Source of the DNA: Patescibacteria group bacterium
GTDB taxonomy: Bacteria; Patescibacteriota; Patescibacteriia; UBA9934
DNA length: 8,710 nt
Direction: 5' to 3'
Assembly (NCBI GenBank): GCA_018896835.1
Contig: JAHILS010000046.1
Span: 1-8,710 of the forward strand
Both the position numbers and the translations under genes were made by a program. Each line of letters starts with the position of its first letter. Within the stretch, counting starts at the first letter, position 1. Shown piece after piece: positions 1 to 6,844 of this stretch. Under the pieces are notes generated by a model. The model did not search any database. It saw nothing but the letters and a program-made list of their open reading frames with translations, and had not been told where the DNA came from.

Positions 1-912
1 ATTGAAATGCCTTGGACCACAGAGTCTGATCTGCTTGACATTGATCCATGGAATAATACTGAGCTTTCAGGAAAACACGTTAACCACGCGTCCGTAGTAT
101 TTGATCCAAATACACAAGTCCCTTATGTATTGCTAACATTTGATAGCGAGGGGGCTGACATGTTCGCCTCTTTGACTGAAGAGTTTGTCGGTAAAGTGAT
201 TGGTATATTCCTTGACGGAACAGCCATTTCTACACCAGTTGTCCAAGAGGCTATTTATGGCGGAGACGCCACTATTCAAGGAAATTTTACTATCGAAGAA
301 GCAAAATTATTAGCTCAGCGTTTAAATGCCGGAGCCTTACCAGTACCGATTAATTTACTTAGCCAGCAAACCGTTGGACCAACTTTAGGGAAGCTCTCTT
401 TGCAAGACAGTATAGGTGCAGCGCTCATTGGTATACTAATCCTAGGACTCTTCATGATTGCCTACTATCGACTCTCTGGAGTACTCGCTGTAATCGCTCT
501 GATAATTTACTCAGCTGTCAACCTGGCACTTTATAAATGGTTGGGAGTGACTTTAACACTTTCTGGAATTGCTGGATTTATTCTTTCACTGGGAATGGCA
601 GTGGACGCTAACGTTCTTATCTTTGAACGTTTGAAAGAAGAGTTGTATAGCGGTCGTGATCTTTCCACGTCTATTGATGAAGGTTTCCGCCGGGCATGGA
701 GTTCAATTCGTGACGGCAACATTACAACCCTTATTGCGGCTGGTGTGCTGTTTACGCTTAGTGGATTTATTAAAGGATTTGCTCTCACACTTGCCTTGGG
801 AGTCTTGGTCTCAATGATAACCGCGATTTTTGTCACTCGAATCCTATTGCAATGGGTTAGTGGCTGGAAGGTTGCGCAAAAACTATGGCTTTTCGGAGTA
901 CATAAAAAATAA
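1..912 (+). CDS. secD: SecD, protein translocase subunit (C-terminal part, 5' end outside window)
   Basis: SecD works with SecF at the SecYEG channel and uses the proton gradient to help pull exported proteins across the membrane. The frame is open from base 1, so the ATG at 7 is internal and roughly 300 C-terminal residues are present. Counting from that Met, the end of the extracytoplasmic head includes the SecD-typical stretch GNFTIEEAKLLAQRLNAGAL (92-111). Five hydrophobic segments follow, near 135-153, 158-175, 181-199, 239-255 and 258-283, matching SecD TM2-TM6. TM4 carries the family signature GMAVDANVLIFERLKEEL (196-213). Its Asp200 corresponds to the membrane Asp important for proton coupling in studied SecD proteins. 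RDGNITTLIAA (235-245) is also family-typical. The stop is 2 nt before secF, so the two are almost certainly co-transcribed. The assignment is secure; only the start is missing. Confidence 0.97.
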   Translation: MEMPWTTESDLLDIDPWNNTELSGKHVNHASVVFDPNTQVPYVLLTFDSEGADMFASLTEEFVGKVIGIFLDGTAISTPVVQEAIYGGDATIQGNFTIEEAKLLAQRLNAGALPVPINLLSQQTVGPTLGKLSLQDSIGAALIGILILGLFMIAYYRLSGVLAVIALIIYSAVNLALYKWLGVTLTLSGIAGFILSLGMAVDANVLIFERLKEELYSGRDLSTSIDEGFRRAWSSIRDGNITTLIAAGVLFTLSGFIKGFALTLALGVLVSMITAIFVTRILLQWVSGWKVAQKLWLFGVHKK

Positions 913-914
913 AT

Positions 915-1814
915 ATGAAAAATCTTGACGTAATAGGAAAATCAAAAATTTGGCTTTCAATCTCCGGATTGCTGGTTATCGCATCAATTATCAGCGTAGC
1001 AGTATTTGGAATCAATTATGGAATTGATTTCACTGGTGGTACGCTCATGGATATCACATTCCAAAATGAAGTATCACTTGATGACTTACGAAGTACATAT
1101 TCGGACGCTGGATATGGGGCCACGGTTCAGAAAACAGATGAAACAAGTTTTATTGCTAGACTAAGCTCTTTGACCCAAGAACAGCACACTCAAGTTAATT
1201 CATTATTAGAAGAACGATTTGGAGGTTTTGAGGAAAATCGATATGAAACGATTGGGTCAGTAATCGGGCAAGAGCTAAAAGGGTCATCTGCAAAAGCAAT
1301 ATTGCTTTTGCTTGGGCTGATTGTTCTATATATTGCCTGGGCATTTAGAAAGGTTTCCGAGCCGGTAAAGTCGTGGAAGTATGGAATTATAACAATTGTC
1401 GCCGCCTTTCATGATGTTGTAATTCCGCTGGGAGTATTCTCAGTATTAGGTCATTTCTATGGGTATGAAGTAAATACTGCCTTTATCGCCGCTTTGCTAA
1501 CTATCATGGGATATTCTATTAACGACACGATTGTTATTTTTGATAGAACTCGTGAGAACTTGGTTAATCACAGGAATGCGTCAAAAGAATTTGGAGAAAT
1601 TGTTAACATGAGCGTTGTTCAAAGTTTTGCCAGATCAATTAATACATCTTTAACGACGATTATAGTCTTGATGGCGATCCTATTTTTTGGCGGAGAAACA
1701 ACTAGGCCGTTTGTGCTGGCCTTGATAATTGGAATAACAACTGGAACTTATTCATCGATTTTTGTGGCTAGCCCACTGCTTGTTTACTGGGAGAAATGGA
1801 AGAGTAGAAGATAA
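915..1814 (+). CDS. secF: SecF, protein translocase subunit
   Basis: This is the partner of SecD in the membrane complex that aids late steps of Sec-dependent export. It has 299 residues, a normal length for a separate SecF. TM1 lies near residues 11-31. The hallmark GIDFTGGT (36-43) opens the extracytoplasmic domain. TM2 is near 124-143 and TM3 near 155-176, with the HDV triad of the family at 166-168. TM4 is near 188-210 and runs into GYSINDTIVIFDRTREN (199-215). TM5 and TM6 are near 246-259 and 265-288. RSINTSLTT (240-248) is also typical. The ATG is 2 nt after the secD stop. No Shine-Dalgarno sequence is at a useful distance, so translation probably relies on coupling. An intrinsic terminator closes the pair 18 nt after the stop. 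Confidence 0.97.
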   Translation: MKNLDVIGKSKIWLSISGLLVIASIISVAVFGINYGIDFTGGTLMDITFQNEVSLDDLRSTYSDAGYGATVQKTDETSFIARLSSLTQEQHTQVNSLLEERFGGFEENRYETIGSVIGQELKGSSAKAILLLLGLIVLYIAWAFRKVSEPVKSWKYGIITIVAAFHDVVIPLGVFSVLGHFYGYEVNTAFIAALLTIMGYSINDTIVIFDRTRENLVNHRNASKEFGEIVNMSVVQSFARSINTSLTTIIVLMAILFFGGETTRPFVLALIIGITTGTYSSIFVASPLLVYWEKWKSRR

Positions 1815-1831
1815 TAGAAAATATAAAAATT

Positions 1832-1866
1832 AAGAGCTGGAACATTTCCGGCTCTTTTTATATTTT
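1832..1866 (+). terminator. Intrinsic terminator after secDF
   Basis: AAGAGCTGGAA (1832-1842) pairs with TTCCGGCTCTT (1846-1856), giving an 11-bp stem with one G-U pair and a CAT loop. TTTATATTTT follows. It separates the secDF transcript from the next promoter about 35 nt downstream. Confidence 0.9.
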
Positions 1867-1891
1867 GTACACATCACTCTTTTGCCATACA

Positions 1892-1900
1892 TGCTATAAT
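1892..1900 (+). promoter_or_regulatory. Extended -10 promoter of the membrane protein/ATPase/uppP operon
   Basis: TGCTATAAT is a perfect extended -10 (TGnTATAAT). I see no good -35 hexamer 16-18 nt upstream, as is usual for extended -10 promoters. Transcription should start near 1906-1908, only 3-5 nt before the ATG at 1911, giving an essentially leaderless mRNA with no room for a Shine-Dalgarno site. Confidence 0.75.
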
Positions 1901-1910
1901 AGTTTTATCT

Positions 1911-3497
1911 ATGCTCGCCATTATTGAATGGTTTAATAACTATCTTGCAACAACTCCAGTGGACGTTGTTGCCTATGATATTTTAATTTATTTTGGTTGG
2001 TTTCCAGTTTCAGCAGTATTGGTTTGGGGTTTTATTCAAATATGGCTTGATATTAAGCAGACAGAGTGGTGGGAAAAACTTCAATATGATTTGCTTACTA
2101 TAACTATTCCAGCTGATTCCATTCACTCGGTTAAGGGAATGGTGAACTTTTTTAATAACTTGTCAGGAAGCAAGTCAGCAATAACGTGGAAAGAAAAATG
2201 GTTGTGGGGAAAATTTCAAGCTGATTTTTCTTTTGAGATTGTTAGTAACGGGGGAAAGATCCAATTTTATATTCGAACGATAAAAAAATATCGTGATTTG
2301 GTTGAGGCCGCCTTGTACGCACAATATCCAGATGCACAAGTAATTGAAGTTGAAGATTACATCAACCTTATCCCAGACGATTATCCAGCCGAAGACGTTG
2401 AGTGTTTTGGCTCAGAGTTCAAGCTTTCAAAGGACGACATGTTTCCGATAAAGCGCTATGAAGCCTTTGAACACATGGGCGAAAAGGATTTAAGGTTTAA
2501 AGATCCAATTTTGCCATTAATCGAAATGCTAGGAAAAATGAAAGAAGGCGAACATTTTTGGATTCAGATGTTGATTATTAGTCCTGATGATCAGGATTGG
2601 AAGAAGGAAAGCATGAAGTGGATTAAGAAAATGTACGGCATTGAAGAAAAGAAAAAGAAGGGAGTTATATCCGAAGCTGTTGGCTGGATTCCGGCAAGTA
2701 TTGCCGAGCAAACATTGGGGGTTGTATTGGGTGGCAGTGAGGAGAAAAAGGCTGATGACTTTAAAATGTGGAAGCTTACGCCTGATGAGCGCGACTCGCT
2801 TGAGGCAGTAAAAGAAAAAGCAGTTGAAATAGGTTGGGTGACAAAAATCCGATTTGTTTATGTTGCTAAAAAGGAATTATTTAGAAAGGGAACGATAGCC
2901 TCCATGACAAAAGGGATTTTCTTGCAGTTTGATTCTGGAATTAATAAATTAACTCTTACTGACAACGTTACAACCAAAGATGATTATTTTTGGCAAGAGT
3001 GGCAGATGCCCGGCAAGCAAAAGAAATTGGTTGAGCGTTATAAATTTAGACTTTTTGGCGGAACGACGCCTTATATTCTGTCAGCTACTGAGTTGGCTAC
3101 GCTTTGGCACTTCCCTGGGCCTGACGCTAGAACTCCAGTTCTTACCTCACTTGGTGCGCGTATGGGAGAAGCACCACAAGAATTGCTATTTGCTCCAAAC
3201 GAGCTTTCTATTTTGCCAAATTTTGAGCGTAGCGCACCTGACGTCGAAGGGTCAGATTTTAGTTCAGAGACCAGAATAGAAAAATTTGTCCCAGAGTCAC
3301 CAACTCCGCTAGCGCCAACAAAAACAGCCGAATCTGAATATTATCCAGTTACTAGTGAGCAAAAGCAAGCCGATGTTCAAGAAGTTGAAGGAATGCCGAA
3401 TTTCCAGTACGGAATGCCAGCACCGCTTCCACCAGGACTTGATGTGTCTGATCTTCAAGAATCTGGAGTTGAGCCACCTAAAGGATTACCAATGTAA
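1911..3497 (+). CDS. Single-pass membrane protein of unknown function, paired with the downstream VirD4-like ATPase
   Basis: I cannot name a characterised family for this 528-residue protein. A short N-terminal region is followed by one hydrophobic segment near residues 24-46, with Trp and Tyr at its edges. A large soluble part follows, consistent with a domain anchored at the membrane. A Lys/Glu-rich patch precedes ISEAVGWIPASIAEQTLG (about 254-271), which may be an amphipathic or membrane-touching helix. The last ~100 residues are rich in Pro, Glu and Ser (for example MPAPLPPGL) and are probably disordered. The start is fixed by the promoter at 1892-1900. The stop is 3 nt before the ATPase gene. 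VirD4-type coupling proteins normally carry N-terminal membrane helices and the next protein has none, so this protein is a candidate membrane anchor or assembly partner for it. That role is inferred from gene order and topology, not from a recognised domain. Confidence 0.9.
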   Translation: MLAIIEWFNNYLATTPVDVVAYDILIYFGWFPVSAVLVWGFIQIWLDIKQTEWWEKLQYDLLTITIPADSIHSVKGMVNFFNNLSGSKSAITWKEKWLWGKFQADFSFEIVSNGGKIQFYIRTIKKYRDLVEAALYAQYPDAQVIEVEDYINLIPDDYPAEDVECFGSEFKLSKDDMFPIKRYEAFEHMGEKDLRFKDPILPLIEMLGKMKEGEHFWIQMLIISPDDQDWKKESMKWIKKMYGIEEKKKKGVISEAVGWIPASIAEQTLGVVLGGSEEKKADDFKMWKLTPDERDSLEAVKEKAVEIGWVTKIRFVYVAKKELFRKGTIASMTKGIFLQFDSGINKLTLTDNVTTKDDYFWQEWQMPGKQKKLVERYKFRLFGGTTPYILSATELATLWHFPGPDARTPVLTSLGARMGEAPQELLFAPNELSILPNFERSAPDVEGSDFSSETRIEKFVPESPTPLAPTKTAESEYYPVTSEQKQADVQEVEGMPNFQYGMPAPLPPGLDVSDLQESGVEPPKGLPM

Positions 3498-3500
3498 ACT

Positions 3501-5504
3501 ATGACAATGCGTTATCCGCACGATCATGAAAATGATATTATCTATTTTGGAAAAGTAAACTTCCGAAACAAGATGCAAACTTTTGGTATTAAGACAGACG
3601 ACCGTCGTCGGCATGTTTATATCATTGGAAAGACTGGTGTGGGAAAAACAACTCTCATGGAAAACATGATTTTGTCCGACATTTATGCTGGACACGGATG
3701 TTGTTACATTGACCCTCACGGTGATACAGCGGAAAAACTTTTAGATTATATTCCCAGTTGGCGAATTAATGATGTCGTATATTTCAACCCGGCTGATTTT
3801 GATTATCCAATCGCATTTAACATTTTGGAAGCAGTTGACGAAAAAATGAAGCATTTAGTTGTGGCTGGAATGATGTCTGTATTTAAAAAGATTTGGGAAG
3901 GTGTTTGGTCTGCTCGCATGGAATATATTTTAAACAACACAATTTTGGCATTGATGGATAATCCAAACACGACCTTGCTTGGAATTAACCGCATGTTGTC
4001 TGACGCTGATTATCGTAAGGAAATCGTAAGTAATGTTAAGGATCCAATTGTTAAACAGTTTTGGATTATTGAATTTGAGGGCTATCAGTCGAAATTTGCT
4101 TCCGAAGCTGTGGCACCGATTCAAAATAAAGTTGGTCAATTTTTATCAGCTGGACTTATTAGAAACATCGTTGCTCAGGCAAAGTCATCAATCAATATTC
4201 GAGCAATAATGGATGATCAGAAGATTTTTATTGTTAACCTTGCCAAGGGAAGAATTGGTGAGGATTCATCGCGATTGCTTGGAGGTTTGCTGATTACAAA
4301 ACTACAAATGTCGGCCATGGAGCGCGTTGATATTCTAGAGTCCGAACGTCAAGACTTTTACATGTATGTTGACGAGTTCCAAAACTTTGCCGTGGAAAGC
4401 TTTGCTTCTATTTTGTCAGAAGCGCGAAAGTATCGTCTGAATTTGGTGATGGCTCACCAGTACATTGAACAGCTTACCGAAGAAGTTCGAGACGCTGTTT
4501 TTGGAAACGTAGGGACCTTGATTGCCTTTCGTGTTGGCGGACCTGACGCATCTTTCATGGAAGAAGAATTCATGCCTCGGTTTACACCAAACGACATGAT
4601 TAACCTTCCTAAATATCACATCTACTTAAAGCTGATGATTGATGGAATTACGTCACAGCCATTTTCAGCCGTGACATTGTCACCAATTGCCACTCGCACT
4701 GGTTCAGAGCAGAAGGTGATTCAACAATCACGCGAGCGCTACGCTGGATCGCGTGTCAAGATCGAGGAAAAGGTTTCAGAGTGGAGTGGATTTGGGGCTG
4801 GTGTTGATATTGATGCCGAGTATGAAAAATCAAAGCAAGTTAAGAAGGACGCAAAAAAAGCCAGGTTTTCACATGAATATACTTGCACAAGGTGTCAAAA
4901 AGTTTTCTCGTTGCCAGTAGAGCTTGATCGCTCGCGTCCAATTTATTGTGAAGATTGCCATCCAATTGTCATGGAAGAACGAAAGTCTGGTAAGGGAAGG
5001 GCGGAGCAGTCCAAAGCAAATCGGGAAGAGACAAAAAGGGTCGTTGATAAGGTTCCAAAAATCGATGACGGTGAGATTATTCAAAGTAAACCAGTGGGAA
5101 CGCTCAAGCTTGAGGAACTATCAGCTAAAAAAGAAGAAGTCAAGCAGGTTGAGCAAAAGCCAGAGCTAGAAAAACCAAAACAAGAAAAAGAGTCAGAAAT
5201 CAAAGCCGGGGACATGTTGCGTGTCGCGCCAAGCCCTGAATCGGCTATTCACGAGCCTGTTGAGGTTGTGTCAAAAGCTCCCGTGGTTCTGGAAGTGCAA
5301 AGAAGAGATTTGGCCGTTGGTCAGGGCCAAGGTCAGAGCCAGGTATCTGATCAGGCTCCAGCTAAAAGAAAACGTAGAAAACGAAATAGAAAAAAGAAAC
5401 CAGAAGGTGAGCAAGTGCAACAGCCGTCAGTGCCAATCACAAAACCGGTCGTAGACGCGTCGCCAAAGCCAGTATTGCCTGGCGAAAAAGTGATGTTTGA
5501 GTAA
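3501..5504 (+). CDS. VirD4/TraD/HerA-like P-loop ATPase with zinc ribbon and basic C-terminal tail
   Basis: This 667-residue protein belongs to the FtsK/HerA/VirD4 class of pumping ATPases, which drive DNA or protein through type IV secretion-like channels. Walker A is GKTGVGKTT (43-51), followed by a CYIDPHGD strand typical of VirD4/TraG proteins. Walker B is YVDEFQNF, with Asp291 and Glu292. The AHQY motif (318-321) supplies the sensor Gln320. Residues up to about 400 complete the motor domain. A CxxC...CxxC zinc ribbon (Cys462, 465, 483, 486) follows. Next comes a long low-complexity Lys/Glu/Pro tail holding a strongly basic cluster, KRKRRKRNRKKK (622-633), suited to nucleic-acid contact. 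No membrane helix is present, unlike classical VirD4, so anchoring probably comes from the preceding gene. The first ATG is used here; the ATG two codons later is an alternative. The substrate is unknown. DNA uptake, conjugation-like transfer and protein export are all open. Confidence 0.93.
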   Translation: MTMRYPHDHENDIIYFGKVNFRNKMQTFGIKTDDRRRHVYIIGKTGVGKTTLMENMILSDIYAGHGCCYIDPHGDTAEKLLDYIPSWRINDVVYFNPADFDYPIAFNILEAVDEKMKHLVVAGMMSVFKKIWEGVWSARMEYILNNTILALMDNPNTTLLGINRMLSDADYRKEIVSNVKDPIVKQFWIIEFEGYQSKFASEAVAPIQNKVGQFLSAGLIRNIVAQAKSSINIRAIMDDQKIFIVNLAKGRIGEDSSRLLGGLLITKLQMSAMERVDILESERQDFYMYVDEFQNFAVESFASILSEARKYRLNLVMAHQYIEQLTEEVRDAVFGNVGTLIAFRVGGPDASFMEEEFMPRFTPNDMINLPKYHIYLKLMIDGITSQPFSAVTLSPIATRTGSEQKVIQQSRERYAGSRVKIEEKVSEWSGFGAGVDIDAEYEKSKQVKKDAKKARFSHEYTCTRCQKVFSLPVELDRSRPIYCEDCHPIVMEERKSGKGRAEQSKANREETKRVVDKVPKIDDGEIIQSKPVGTLKLEELSAKKEEVKQVEQKPELEKPKQEKESEIKAGDMLRVAPSPESAIHEPVEVVSKAPVVLEVQRRDLAVGQGQGQSQVSDQAPAKRKRRKRNRKKKPEGEQVQQPSVPITKPVVDASPKPVLPGEKVMFE

Positions 5505-5506
5505 GT

Positions 5507-6298
5507 ATGAGTATTTTGGAAGCCATTGTTTCTGGGATTATTCAAGGCATTACTGAGATTTTGCCAGTTTCAAGTTCTGGACATCTAATCTTGGTGCATG
5601 AGATTTTTGGTATTGAAGCAAATAGTTTGAGTTTTGACGTAGCCCTGCATTTAGCAACACTTATAGCCGTGCTTTGGGTATTGCGTGAAGAAGTGGTTGA
5701 TATATTACGTATTGTATTTTCTAAAAAGTTATTTTCTTCTTTAGGAATAAAAATTGTTATGGCAACAATCCCGGCTGGAATTTGTGGATTTTTGTTGAGC
5801 GATAACATGATTATCGCGTTGCGGTCAGCCCAAGTCGTTGCCATTTCGCTTATTTTTTGGGGAATTATTTTGTACTTAGCTGACGTCTTTGTGAGAAGAT
5901 ATTCAAAGCAAAGGGGAAGTCTTGAGAAAATATCTTGGTTTCAATCAATCGTAATGGGCTTTGCCCAAGCGATTGCTTTGATTCCTGGTACGTCACGTTC
6001 TGGAATTACTATGAGTGCAGGAATGTTTGCCGGACTGGATAAAGTTCGTGTTGCCAAATTTTCTTTTTTACTTTCCATTCCAGCAATTTTTGGCGCCGGA
6101 GTTCTTTCGTTTTTTGATGCATTTAATGCTGGGTTGGACATTGCCATCGCGCCTTTACTCATTGGTTGCGTAACAGCACTTGTTTGCGGAATTTTTTCTA
6201 TCAAGTTTTTACTAAGGTTTTTGCAAAAGGGGAGTTTCCTCTGGTTTGCAGTTTATCGAGTAGTGCTGGGTGTCATTCTCTTAGTTTTATTTGTTTAG
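5507..6298 (+). CDS. uppP: Undecaprenyl-diphosphate phosphatase UppP (BacA family)
   Basis: This integral membrane enzyme hydrolyses undecaprenyl diphosphate to undecaprenyl phosphate, recycling the lipid carrier used for peptidoglycan and other surface polymers. The 263-residue length is normal for the family. Both active-site motifs are intact: GIIQGITEILPVSSSGHL (10-27, with Glu17, Ser23 and His26) and ALIPGTSRSG (157-166, with Arg164). FDVALHLATL (43-52) and about eight hydrophobic segments complete the fold. The ATG is 2 nt after the ATPase stop, with no Shine-Dalgarno site, so it is probably translated by coupling in the same operon. Loss of this activity usually makes cells sensitive to bacitracin. 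Its last residues (KGSFLWFAVYRVVLG, 241-255) are echoed by a gene fragment at 7550-7618. I see no clear U-tract terminator directly after it. Confidence 0.97.
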   Translation: MSILEAIVSGIIQGITEILPVSSSGHLILVHEIFGIEANSLSFDVALHLATLIAVLWVLREEVVDILRIVFSKKLFSSLGIKIVMATIPAGICGFLLSDNMIIALRSAQVVAISLIFWGIILYLADVFVRRYSKQRGSLEKISWFQSIVMGFAQAIALIPGTSRSGITMSAGMFAGLDKVRVAKFSFLLSIPAIFGAGVLSFFDAFNAGLDIAIAPLLIGCVTALVCGIFSIKFLLRFLQKGSFLWFAVYRVVLGVILLVLFV

Positions 6299-6440
6299 TT
6301 CATCGGTGATAAATTTAAGTTGATAATTTAGAAGAATAGTTGGAGTTTATTTTTTATATTTGCGCGTGAAGCTATCATTTTTAAAAACTCAACGCAAGTG
6401 GATAACTCAAAATCCGCGAGCTTTAGCGTCAAAACGCATG
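6299..6440. other. Non-coding stretch after uppP
   Basis: I see no credible gene, RNA gene or clear terminator here. It is A+T-rich with only trivial short dyads, such as GCGT/ACGC around 6427-6437. Confidence 0.6.
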
Positions 6441-6510
6441 TGTCCAGCACCGGGTGCTGGACATTGATTGCAATATGACGGATTTATCTGCAATCGATGG
6501 ATGCTGGACA
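6441..6510. repeat. Hairpin with a third half-site: mutually exclusive stems
   Basis: TGTCCAGCAC (6441-6450) and GTGCTGGACA (6454-6463) form a perfect 10-bp hairpin with a CGG loop. A second copy of the right arm, TGCTGGACA, lies at 6502-6510 and could pair with 6441-6449 instead. Between the two right arms, ATTGATTGCA (6463-6472) pairs with TGCAATCGAT (6489-6498), with one G-U pair. No U-tract follows. The block ends 5 nt before the tRNA -35 box. It may be a uppP transcript end, a small transposon end or REP-like element, or a protein-binding array. The sequence alone does not decide. Confidence 0.6.
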
Positions 6511-6515
6511 AAACC

Positions 6516-6543
6516 TTGCATTTTTCACTATTTTTGTTATGAT
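6516..6543 (+). promoter_or_regulatory. Promoter of tRNA-Glu
   Basis: The -35 box TTGCAT (6516-6521) is 16 nt from the extended -10 TGTTATGAT (6535-6543). Transcription should begin near 6550, leaving a leader of about 18 nt before the mature tRNA. Confidence 0.75.
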
Positions 6544-6567
6544 ATCGCAGAAATAAAGATCACATAC

Positions 6568-6642
6568 GGCCCCATCGTCTAACGGTTAGGACATCAGGTT
6601 CTCATCCTGGAAATCCGGGTTCGATTCCCGGTGGGGTCACCA
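6568..6642 (+). tRNA. tRNA-Glu (anticodon CUC)
   Basis: This 75-nt gene includes an encoded CCA end. The acceptor stem GGCCCCA (6568-6574) pairs with TGGGGTC (6632-6638), with one G-U pair. The D arm holds TAACGGTTA. The anticodon stem TCAGG/CCTGG encloses the loop TTCTCAT, placing CTC at 6601-6603, which reads GAG (Glu). The T arm is CCGGG-TTCGATT-CCCGG. The discriminator is A6639, followed by CCA at 6640-6642. All stems are sound, so this copy should be functional. From 6571 to 6642 it is identical to the copy ending at 8619. Confidence 0.96.
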
Positions 6643-6732
6643 GAAAAGCAGTCACCATCGAGTGGCTGTTTTTCTTTTGGAATTATTTATATAAATCGGC
6701 AAAATGCCCATAACCCGACCTGACCCCTTTAC
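6634..6732. repeat. 99-bp direct repeat, copy R1
   Basis: It is identical base for base to 7445-7543 (offset 811). It begins with the last 9 nt of the tRNA (GGGTCACCA), continues through the tRNA terminator, the palindrome ATTTATATAAAT (6685-6696) and a small GGCA/TGCC hairpin, and ends with ACCCGACCTGACCCCTTTAC. The bases on either side of the two copies differ, so the repeat has sharp borders. Confidence 0.97.
6642..6678 (+). terminator. Intrinsic terminator of tRNA-Glu
   Basis: AGAAAAGCAGTCAC (6642-6655) pairs with GTGGCTGTTTTTCT (6662-6675) through 14 bp, including two G-U pairs, around a CATCGA loop. The U-rich end follows the GC core. The stem starts at the final A of the tRNA CCA. Confidence 0.85.
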
Positions 6733-6805
6733 ACATCTTTTGCAACCGCACCCAACCCTGTAATTCTTCCATAAACTGGTTTCCAGTGGGGAGTTTGAAC
6801 TGGTA
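6683..6805 (-). pseudogene. Possible remnant of a minus-strand coding sequence (transposase-like?)
   Basis: Read on the minus strand, this stretch is open and ends at TAA (6683-6685). It contains LPTGNQFMEELQGWVRLQK and then KGVRSGYGHFADLYK. A related but decayed copy, LPWNQFMEELRGW, is readable on the minus strand near 7399-7437. Conservation at the protein level in two damaged copies suggests a former gene end. The AAAGGGGTCAGGTCGGG stretch inside it resembles sequences I associate with ends of small HUH (Y1) transposases. That link is a memory-based guess. It could equally be a non-coding repeat. Confidence 0.22.
6743..6790. repeat. Imperfect direct repeat flanking the 177-aa gene, upstream copy
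   Basis: The core AATTCTTCCATAAACTGGTT (6762-6781) matches 7408-7427 in 19 of 20 positions, and weaker similarity extends some 10-20 nt on each side. The possible -35 box of the 177-aa gene (TTTCCA, 6780-6785) lies in its right end. Confidence 0.75.
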
Positions 6806-6809
6806 TACT
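6780..6809 (+). promoter_or_regulatory. Promoter of the 177-aa gene
   Basis: The extended -10 is TGGTATACT (6801-6809). A weak -35, TTTCCA (6780-6785), has an 18-nt spacer. The start should fall near 6816, almost on the first ATG at 6818, which opens a six-codon frame (MENIHF, stop at 6836-6838) just before the main gene. Confidence 0.6.
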
Positions 6810-6817
6810 ATTCTTGT

Positions 6818-6838
6818 ATGGAAAATATACACTTTTAA
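6818..6838 (+). CDS. Possible six-codon leader ORF before the 177-aa gene
   Basis: ATG at 6818 followed by GAA AAT ATA CAC TTT TAA encodes MENIHF. It is the first ATG after the predicted transcription start, so it would be read leaderless, and it stops 6 nt before the main ATG in the same phase. It might deliver ribosomes to the main start by coupling, or be chance. No conserved attenuator hairpin is visible. Confidence 0.2.
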   Translation: MENIHF

Positions 6839-6844
6839 GAAAAT

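Noticed and set aside
531..836. Minus-strand frame of 101 codons within secD
   Set aside because: It is antisense to highly conserved SecD motifs and not protein-like.
2980..3279. Plus-strand open frame inside the membrane protein gene
   Set aside because: It lies in another frame of a convincing 528-residue gene, with no motif, start signal or operon fit.
4924..5454. Two plus-strand open frames inside the ATPase gene's tail
   Set aside because: The tail is Lys/Glu-rich low-complexity sequence that leaves other frames open; their peptides resemble nothing.
3501..5504. Part of a full type IV secretion or conjugation operon
   Set aside because: No relaxase, VirB4, VirB6 or pilin gene is visible on either side; the neighbours are secDF and uppP.
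5542..6204. Minus-strand frames within uppP
   Set aside because: They are shadows of a fully conserved membrane-protein gene.
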